Origin: Candidatus Methanoperedens sp.
Lineage (GTDB): Archaea; Halobacteriota; Methanosarcinia; Methanosarcinales; Methanoperedenaceae
Direction of reading: 5' to 3'
Length of the DNA: 41,104 bases
NCBI GenBank assembly: GCA_021409285.1
Contig: JAGFND010000006.1
Span: forward strand, 1-41,104
Below the pieces are notes generated by a model. That model was not told the origin of the DNA and did not search any database. It saw nothing but the letters and a program-made list of their open reading frames with translations. The position numbers and the translations under genes were made by a program. This document shows, one piece after another, positions 36,026 to 41,104 of the stretch. The number at the start of each line of letters is the position of its first letter. The stretch's first letter is position 1.

Positions 36026-36181
36026 TTACATCTTTATTAGATTCTTAGATTGGCATGAAGGGCAGCTAACCTTTTTTCCCAGAGCACGGAATTTGCTATT
36101 GCAGTCTCCACATTTATATTCAATTGCTACTATTTCATCCGAATCAATTTCAACACTTACAGATGCATCCGCAAAACACAT
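36026..36181 (-). CDS. 51-aa zinc-ribbon protein downstream of nifB
   Basis: The 51-aa product begins MCFADASVSVEIDSDE and ends with a zinc ribbon, CGDC, then CPSC, within the tail KCGDCNSKFRALGKKVSCPSC. GAGGTGAGG is a very strong Shine-Dalgarno 6 nt before the ATG, supporting a real gene. It lies 52 bp downstream of nifB on the same strand and upstream of tes. The role is unknown; it may be an Fe-S or metal-handling helper, but that is only inference. Confidence 0.75.
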   Translation of the reverse strand: MCFADASVSVEIDSDEIVAIEYKCGDCNSKFRALGKKVSCPSCQSKNLIKM

Positions 36182-36233
36182 AAAGTCCTCACCTCAGGGT
36201 ATATAATACTCCATTGTATTATAAATCCTTCCC

Positions 36234-37124
36234 TCAGGCATGGTAATATTCACCAGAGGCATTTTTTTGCACTGGCGATCCACATGGCTCCATTCCCGGA
36301 ATACCAATCGCATCAGCGCGGCACTGCCTGCACAACCTGAACTGGGGCAGGAATTCTTCAGCAATAGTCCTTGCCATTGTGATTTCGTCACATTCTGGCT
36401 GCCTTTCTTTTTCAAATTTATTAAGAGGGATCAGCGGGATGATATTCATCAGCATGGCTCCATTCTTTGCTGATCTTTCTGCAATTTCCTTTATTTGTTC
36501 GAAATTTATTTCCGGAATAAGCACAGTGTTAACTTTGACATTCAATCCGGCTTCGCTGGCTTTCTTTACTCCGAGGAACTGGTTCTCGATCAACAGTTTT
36601 GCTCCTTCAACACCTTTATAAGTTTTATCATGATATCGAACGAAAGAGTATATTTTGGCGCCGACTTCCGGGTCAACCGCATTTATTGTCACGGTGACGC
36701 TTGTGACTCCTGCATTTACAAGTTCATCTACTCTTTCCGCAAGCAAGAGACCATTACTTGCAATGCATTTTATGAGATCAGGATATTTCTCATGCACAAG
36801 GCGCATGGTCTCAAAAGTCTCTTCATTGGCGAGTGATTCCCCGGGTCCTGCGATACCCACTACCTTGAGGTTAGGCATCTCCTTGAAATATTTGTCAACC
36901 CTTACAAGAGCTTCGCGGGGATTCAGGATACTTCCTGCTACACCTGGCCTGTGTTCACATTTATTCAGTTTCCTGATACAGTAGTTGCACTGGATATTGC
37001 ATCGCGGCGCGACGGGCAGGTGTATCCTTGCTGTCGTAAAATGCGCTTTCTCATTATAACACGGATGCGCGCTTATAAGATGCGCGAATTTTGAGCCGAT
37101 ATTGCCCCAGCGTTCCTGTTTCAT
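36234..37124 (-). CDS. nifB: NifB-type radical SAM protein (nitrogenase cofactor biosynthesis family)
   Basis: The 296-aa product contains SAHPCYNEKAHF, the radical SAM CNIQCNYCIRKLNKCEHRPG and the VVGIAGPGESLAN motif, all typical of NifB. NifB fuses two 4Fe-4S clusters with a carbide carbon to make the FeMo-cofactor precursor. The protein lacks the C-terminal NafY/NifX-like domain found in many bacterial NifB, the usual archaeal situation. The ATG at 37124 is chosen because GAGGT precedes it; an upstream start at 37169 has no support. No other nif gene is visible here. Confidence 0.9.
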   Translation of the reverse strand: MKQERWGNIGSKFAHLISAHPCYNEKAHFTTARIHLPVAPRCNIQCNYCIRKLNKCEHRPGVAGSILNPREALVRVDKYFKEMPNLKVVGIAGPGESLANEETFETMRLVHEKYPDLIKCIASNGLLLAERVDELVNAGVTSVTVTINAVDPEVGAKIYSFVRYHDKTYKGVEGAKLLIENQFLGVKKASEAGLNVKVNTVLIPEINFEQIKEIAERSAKNGAMLMNIIPLIPLNKFEKERQPECDEITMARTIAEEFLPQFRLCRQCRADAIGIPGMEPCGSPVQKNASGEYYHA

Positions 37125-37194
37125 GATACCTCTTTTTTTATTCGTATTTTTACGAATTATTGGAAACAATACTATATAGGTATTTTCCCAATTT

Positions 37195-37545
37195 CTATTT
37201 ATACCCTTTTAATATTTGTCCCCATTCATATAAGAATAAAACTAATCCCAAAAGCGCTATTAGTTCAAAAAATTCATACGTTGTATAATCTAACGCGTCT
37301 TTCTCAAGACCTTCAGTTAATTCATGAACTACCATAAAAATTCCACCGATCAAAATAAATATGCTGCTCCTTATCATGCTATTTCTCTGTGAAATCGCAT
37401 CTCGATCTTTCTTTTTTGGGAATTTAAAAATCAGAACTATTTGAATACCAAGATAAACCGCGATCAGGATAAGTATTATAATAATCGATTCAATAATAGT
37501 GTACAGGGTATAATCATCGATTATGCCTCCTAACAGCTTATCCAT
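37195..37545 (-). CDS. Small membrane protein of unknown function (116 aa)
   Basis: The 116-aa product has three predicted membrane helices (IESIIIILILIAVYLGIQIV; SSIFILIGGIFMVVHEL; FFELIALLGLVLFLYEW) with a basic KFPKKKDRD loop between the first two. There is no clear RBS before the ATG at 37545. I do not recognise the family. Confidence 0.65.
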   Translation of the reverse strand: MDKLLGGIIDDYTLYTIIESIIIILILIAVYLGIQIVLIFKFPKKKDRDAISQRNSMIRSSIFILIGGIFMVVHELTEGLEKDALDYTTYEFFELIALLGLVLFLYEWGQILKGYK

Positions 37546-37666
37546 GCGGTAAGGTAATGTTTTATCTATTTATAATAATATCCATGAACTGCCGGGATTT
37601 ATTAATATTGCAGCAGATTTAGGAATTAACTGTGTGATATTGCGAGAGTTAATGATAGCGGCCCCC

Positions 37667-38231
37667 TTATAGGCGCCCCGCGTCGAAGCCCTGGACAGAC
37701 ATTTAAGATTTGAATACTTTCACTTTGCTATTGCTAAACGATTTTATATCTATAAGAATTAGACTTCATATTACAATGGATGGAACAGTTACAAAGAAAG
37801 AGCTTCGCCATGACAGCACACGGTCTCTCTGCTTACAGACCACCTCGTAATCACCCCCAAAGTACCGCGGGAAAATATTGATCGGCGAGGTTGCTTTTTG
37901 TTACAGAGGGTATTATCAGGGGCACATGCGCGGAAATGGGTATCAAAACCATAGATATTGCCGTGAATGTGGACCATGTCCACATATTTTTCCAGTATCC
38001 TCCAAAATATTCCGTTAGTTTCATTGCCAAGAAAATCAAAGGAAGATCAAGAAGGATATTGAGACAAGAATTCCCACATCTTCGGGAATGGTGAAAGGAC
38101 CATCTCTGGGCTCCCAGTTGCTACCACGGCTCTGTCGGGCAGGGCTGGGAAGTGGTAGAGAAATATATTTCCTCGCAGAACTGTACTGCCGGAGAAAAAC
38201 CTTTATAGGCAAAAAACGCTATCAAGCCCTG
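37667..38231 (+). mobile_element. Degenerate IS200/IS605-type insertion sequence
   Basis: This is a tnpA remnant with flanks carrying the same two words in the same order: TTATAGGC (37667-37674 and 38203-38210) and AAGCCCTG (37686-37693 and 38224-38231), 11 and 13 nt apart. A palindromic CCCTGTAC/GTACGGGG segment follows on the right, as expected for the terminal hairpins of this family. The element is not autonomous because its transposase is broken. The true ends are not proven. Confidence 0.55.
37776..38208 (+). pseudogene. tnpA: IS200/IS605-family TnpA (Y1 HUH transposase), frameshifted and interrupted
   Basis: Pieces in three frames align in order to TnpA: KELRHDST near the start, LLTDHLVITPK and YRGKILIGEVA in different frames, then TEGIIRGTCAEMGIKTIDIAVNVDHVHIFFQYPPK with the HUH motif (HVH). 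After EFPHLREW an in-frame TGA interrupts, and the same frame continues as WAPSCYHGSVGQGWEVVEKYISSQ, holding the expected catalytic Tyr. Frameshifts lie near 37829-37848 and 37885-37892. It cannot make a full-length product by normal decoding. Confidence 0.85.
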
Positions 38232-38579
38232 TACCCTTCAAGTACGGGGTATAGTGACTGAAGGCGAAAGGGGTTGTGTGCATCCATTAGAATATCTTTA
38301 ATCAGAATAACAATCGTGGCACAAAAATTGGGGCAAGGATAATATATAAAAAATGATGGGGAGAAGGATTAACTTCTTCGACAGCCAAAGAAACCGAGAT
38401 TTGAGTCTCTTTACGTTATAAACTAACTTGAGTATTATAATTAATTTTCATTATAATCTATAGGAAGCTTTATTTATAAGTTGTTTCATGAAATTAACGT
38501 GAGAAGGTGGTAATAGGTAATAAAAATTTTATTTGCCTTTCAGATATAAAAATTTTAAACCAAATCTTAAAAAGTCCGA
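38209..38579 (+). other. Non-coding stretch: IS right flank and promoter for the downstream genes
   Basis: There is no gene here. The left 100 bp hold the IS remnant's right flank. Further right are a hairpin-capable AGAAG/CTTCT pair (about 38362-38379), AT-rich direct repeats of ATTATAAT, and a TATA-like TTTATTTATAAG (38469-38480) that probably serves the secreted-protein gene. Nothing else was identified. Confidence 0.4.
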
Positions 38580-38623
38580 GATGCCGGGGGGCTTGCCCGC
38601 AAGGGTGGTGTGGTGAAGGCATC
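38580..38623 (+). promoter_or_regulatory. Possible RBS-sequestering RNA hairpin upstream of the 27-aa ORF
   Basis: GATGCC (38580-38585) pairs with GGCATC (38618-38623), which ends directly before the ATG at 38624. The enclosed part includes a GGG-CTTG-CCC stem-loop (38589-38598) with a CUUG-type tetraloop. The putative Shine-Dalgarno GGTGAAGG (38612-38619) partly lies in the right arm, so a folded form could mask it. The function is inferred. Confidence 0.4.
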
Positions 38624-38707
38624 ATGAGTGCTGAAGAGCAGAAGAATCCAAGGTCGCTTAAGGTGAACTTTGCTGAAAAGCGAATACTTGGAAAAAAGGA
38701 GGAATAA
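38624..38707 (+). CDS. Possible 27-aa leader peptide or small protein
   Basis: The 27-aa product is MSAEEQKNPRSLKVNFAEKR followed by ILGKKEE. It is charged, hydrophilic and carries no motif. It has a Shine-Dalgarno (GGTGAAGG) and ends 2 bp before the ATG of the secreted-protein gene, so coupling is plausible. An in-frame GTG upstream (38507) would make 66 aa. I am not sure it is translated. Confidence 0.4.
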   Translation: MSAEEQKNPRSLKVNFAEKRILGKKEE

Positions 38708-38709
38708 AA

Positions 38710-39372
38710 ATGAAAAAATATAACAAAATAGTTAAAATTGCCGGCGTGTTAGCAGTAATGTTATTGACTACTGCGATTGCTCTGGCAGATAAGCCCATAA
38801 AGGTTGATTCAGTGGGAACCGAGGTTTCATGGCAAAACAGTGGAGCAACTACTATTCAATCTGGCACACTCGTGGGGTCCGATGGAGTCATTCTCACAGT
38901 CGGTTTCGACAAATGGGGGTATAACTATCAGGGACATATGTTCAGTGGAGGGTATTGCGACGCCTATCGAAACGCAGCATGGTGCCAAGCTTATAAAGAT
39001 GACGAGCTAATAATGAAATGGAACGATGCATGGCTAGCAAATACAGACGCTGACGGAGATAAACTGTTAGATCGCCACTATGGCTATACCTCATACATAG
39101 GCTCAGGTGCATGGTTGACGAACCATCAAAAAGGTTCTTATGTTGGTGGTGACGGTCAGACCTGCAACTGGGAGTATTCTGTGAAGATTATAGCTGCTCC
39201 GACTGATGCTACTAAAACGAATGGCATATGGTACGCAGCTGATGGAACCGAGATCGGTGCAGATATCTGGGGGGAGTTTGCCATAACCCAGGAAGTTAAT
39301 AACGATCCTTGTGCCGGTTATCATGGTAATCAGTACAACAGCCCCTACAACTCAGGTCTGGGCGGTTGGTAA
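38710..39372 (+). CDS. Secreted protein of unknown function (220 aa)
   Basis: The 220-aa product has a signal peptide (about 1-26, ending TAIALA) and a mature part rich in Trp, Tyr and Gly. MKWNDAWLANTDADGDKLLDRHYGYTSYIGSGAWLTNHQKG includes a DxDxDG calcium-binding-like loop. The central motif resembles a broadly distributed secreted family of unknown function. AGGAGGAATAAAA precedes the ATG, a near-perfect RBS. It sits between two mobile elements. There is no evidence of enzymatic residues. Confidence 0.85.
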   Translation: MKKYNKIVKIAGVLAVMLLTTAIALADKPIKVDSVGTEVSWQNSGATTIQSGTLVGSDGVILTVGFDKWGYNYQGHMFSGGYCDAYRNAAWCQAYKDDELIMKWNDAWLANTDADGDKLLDRHYGYTSYIGSGAWLTNHQKGSYVGGDGQTCNWEYSVKIIAAPTDATKTNGIWYAADGTEIGADIWGEFAITQEVNNDPCAGYHGNQYNSPYNSGLGGW

Positions 39373-39434
39373 TTTTCTATCAAGTATTTTGTAAATAGGA
39401 TCAATCACATCATAAAAGGGGTGCGATTTATCCA

Positions 39435-39444
39435 TTTTTTTTTT
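39435..39444 (+). terminator. T10 run after the secreted-protein gene
   Basis: A run of ten T's lies 62 bp after the stop codon. Archaeal termination commonly uses T-rich tracts, so it may terminate transcription upstream of the intron. Confidence 0.45.
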
Positions 39445-39518
39445 CGCCATATCTTTGTCAAACTTCAAAGCATCCACTATGTGCTAAATTTAATGTAGTT
39501 ATCTTTAATACTTATTCT

Positions 39519-40341
39519 GTGCCCCTTCTATTATATTGGACGTCAGAACAGCTAAAAAACGACAAAAAACCAAATGCACACACTCTGATGCCCCGGATTT
39601 CCAATCCGGCTGGTTTGTGACTTCGTGCCTTGAAACGATAGAAAGAAAGTCTAACAAACAGGACATCTGAAAAAGACACTCCTTGGGGTGCCATGTCCAA
39701 AGGGTTAAAATCCCACCTTCCGGGTCTGTCCCCGGATGAAGAGAAGGGAAGAGCGGTACAGTGATGTACTGTTTGGAGTTCCCGTGTCGGCAACCACAGC
39801 CCTGAACACCAGTGAACCAATATTGGCCTTAATGCGATGCGACGTTCCAGTCACATGCGGAAGCTTGGACAGAGCAGTGAACATTGGGGTGCTATGGCAG
39901 GGATGGCGGCGAAGGCTTTCTATCGTGACCAAGGGAGGTCTTGCAGCGTCCTCCCCGAAGCTGGATTAACACCCTACACGTTTCCGGGTCACTGAATCTA
40001 ACTGAAGGGATACAGGTAACAGAGGCATAACCTTATGGGAAAACCAAAGTGATGCGTTGCAAGAAGTCGGAAGAACCCATAGTAACGATGAAGGCAGAGC
40101 CAATGAGACAGAGAACCTGCATCGAAGGATGCAGGGGGCGACTCTGTCAAGGGAAAACTTTGCAGAGCAAAGGGGTTCCAGTCTGGATAGAGTTGAGGTG
40201 AACAGCATGATAACACCGATCAGATCAAAAGAAGAGGCCAGAACGGTAAGGATAGCTGAAATGGCAATAAAACGCTCTCTGGTGACAGTATATGAAGATA
40301 GTGGAACAACTGCTGCAAGCCGAAACCGATGGAGACAGTAA
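39519..40341 (+). ncRNA. Group II intron RNA, domains I-III region
   Basis: Several exact short stems support a folded RNA: CCGGATT/AATCCGG (39593-39609), TCCGGG/CCCGGA (39719-39736), GGTACA-GTGA-TGTACT with a GNRA tetraloop (39755-39770) and CCTGCATC-GAAG-GATGCAGG (40116-40135). The region is full of stops and precedes the maturase. I did not assign individual domains, EBS sites or the 5' splice site with certainty. Confidence 0.6.
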
Positions 40342-40689
40342 ATGAAGAAATGGAATCAGCAATACCATGACAAATTCAAGGCATTTGCCCTGATACATAA
40401 AGTATGGGATCAAAAGAACCTTGAGATATCATGGAAAAGTGTAAAATCGAACAAAGGAAGTGCAGGAATCGACAACATAACCATAGAGCAATTCGAACGG
40501 AATTTATCACAGAATTTAGCCGAAATACAGAGACTGCTCAAAGAAAAACGCTATTTACCAAGCCCGGTCTTAAGAGTGTTGATCCCGAAGGACAACGGGA
40601 AGATGAGGAAACTTGGGATTCCTACGGTGAGAGACAGAGTAGTCCAGCAAGCCTTGAAGAACGTCAGAGTGTGTAAGAACCAAATTTAA
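40342..40689 (+). pseudogene. ltrA: Group II intron reverse transcriptase/maturase, N-terminal fragment
   Basis: A 115-codon frame encodes the N-terminal RT segment: SNKGSAGIDNITIEQF, then RVLIPKDNGKMRKLGIPTVRDRVVQQAL, the RT0-RT2 region of LtrA-type proteins. Homology stops at ALKN (about residue 107), after which unrelated codons lead to a stop. Full-length homologues run to about 400-600 aa with active-site YADD and maturase domains, all absent here. The truncation coincides with the start of IS-like sequence. A GGAGAC RBS precedes the ATG. Confidence 0.82.
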
Positions 40690-41104
40690 ATCCAGCCCAC
40701 AAACCCAAAAATCGATCAATTCTGGTTAATAGATTCATAAACAAAGCTTTTTCATATTGTTCCACTAAATCAAATTTAATTTTTTTCTGTTCCTCTTAAA
40801 TTTTGACCAATTAATCAGAAAAAAACATCAAATAGGGGATTGAACTTGTCTATTATTCACAAATTCCATTAATTTGTCCACTCCAAGAATATTAATTACC
40901 CTTCGCATATTATATGCAATCATAGTAAAACCCATCTCTCCCCCCACTTTCCTCAAACCTTTCAATAATAAATAACCCTGGTTGAATCCCCTTTTAATAG
41001 TACCGAATGGATGCTCACACATGCAATTCCTTTTTTTGATAACATTCTTTTTATCGTTAACTCTTTTCCTCATGTCATCAAGAATCTCTTCATCTTCATG
41101 TTCC
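40670..41104 (-). mobile_element. IS1182-like insertion sequence, 3' end of transposase
   Basis: This sequence follows the breakpoint in the intron RT and contains the transposase C-terminus on the minus strand. About 150 bp of AT-rich non-coding sequence (40690-40827) lies between the breakpoint and the transposase stop, with no further gene. The terminal inverted repeat was not resolved, and the other end lies outside the window. Confidence 0.6.
40828..41104 (-). CDS. IS1182-like DDE transposase, C-terminal part (5' end outside window)
   Basis: The frame is open to the window edge. The 91 residues visible include VNDKKNVIKKRN, CEHPFGTIKRGFNQGYLLLKG, and EMGFTMIAYNMRRVINILG, a conserved C-terminal signature of IS1182-type transposases with the terminal Glu of the DDE triad (CEHPFGTIK). 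An in-frame ATG at 41073 could mark a short form, but coding sequence continues upstream of it. Confidence 0.8.
   Translation of the reverse strand, partial: EHEDEEILDDMRKRVNDKKNVIKKRNCMCEHPFGTIKRGFNQGYLLLKGLRKVGGEMGFTMIAYNMRRVINILGVDKLMEFVNNRQVQSPI

Larger units (their letters stand above)
39519..40689 (+). mobile_element. Group II intron, 5' portion, interrupted by an IS
   Basis: The element starts at a GTGCCC consistent with group II 5' ends. It has about 820 nt of structured, coding-poor sequence followed by a reverse-transcriptase ORF at the domain IV position. The downstream part, with the rest of the RT and domains V-VI, is missing after about 40670. The exact 5' boundary is inferred from the GTGCC motif. 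Confidence 0.65.

Noticed and set aside
37789-37983. Minus-strand frames over the IS200 region
   Set aside because: They are antisense to the tnpA remnant and carry no motif.
38507-38707. 66-aa frame from a GTG upstream of the secreted-protein gene
   Set aside because: Its N-terminal half runs through the predicted leader and RNA hairpin, and it has a weaker start signal than the ATG at 38624, which has an RBS. I kept only the 27-aa ORF, at low confidence.
39736-39969. Open frame of 77 codons within the intron
   Set aside because: It overlaps stable RNA stems, including the GNRA hairpin at 39755-39770, and resembles no protein.
40057-40341. 94-codon frame just before the intron RT
   Set aside because: It lies inside the structured intron RNA region, overlaps an exact 8-bp stem at 40116-40135 and has no protein motif.
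1-41104. tRNA, rRNA and CRISPR arrays
   Set aside because: Reading both strands gave no tRNA-like GTTCGA arm context, no rRNA conserved blocks and no regularly spaced repeats.

Overview
The window looks archaeal and most like an order-Methanosarcinales genome, possibly a Methanoperedens-type (ANME-2d) lineage. The evidence is: archaeal S-adenosylmethionine synthetase, archaeal SecE, Spt5/NusG and L11, an NMD3 homologue, FtsZ, an S-layer protein with two tandem Methanosarcina-type S-layer (DUF1608) domains, a tetraether lipid synthase homologue, a CobD with the cysteine-rich tail known from Methanosarcina, and TATA-like boxes upstream of several genes. The placement is inferred from gene content only.

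Layout. 1-2386 is the N-terminal 795 residues of a secreted surface protein (minus strand). 2585-3421 is a lipoprotein FKBP-type prolyl isomerase. 3636-8323 holds carB and a cobD-like gene. 8475-13161 is a second surface protein followed by a slipin/NfeD membrane-quality-control pair. 13167-17495 holds nmd3 and a surface-glycosylation group (sugar epimerase, GT2, GT4). 17524-20319 is an information and division block (L11, Spt5, SecE, a 68-aa unknown, FtsZ). 20395-23291 carries a metallo-hydrolase, a gamma-carbonic-anhydrase-like protein, MAT and a small unknown. 23304-27512 is a 1402-aa S-layer protein. 27705-29180 is CoaBC plus a small partner. 29230-32845 is an iron operon in the order FTR1, DtxR-FeoA, FeoB and a Cys-rich miniprotein, with a perfect 14-bp palindromic operator over its promoter. 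33021-37545 is a membrane protein and three radical SAM enzymes (PflX-like, Tes, NifB), with a 51-aa zinc ribbon and another membrane protein.

The last 3.5 kb (37.6-41.1 kb) is accessory. It contains a decayed IS200/IS605-type tnpA, a 27-aa ORF with a possible RBS-masking hairpin, a secreted protein, the structured 5' part of a group II intron whose reverse transcriptase is cut after about 107 residues, and the 3' end of an IS1182-like transposase that appears to have interrupted the intron.

How it fits together: much of the window serves the cell envelope (S-layer, surface adhesin-like proteins, glycosylation, an exported prolyl isomerase, slipin/NfeD, tetraether lipids). The best-supported regulatory unit is the iron-uptake operon. 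I saw no tRNA, rRNA or CRISPR array.
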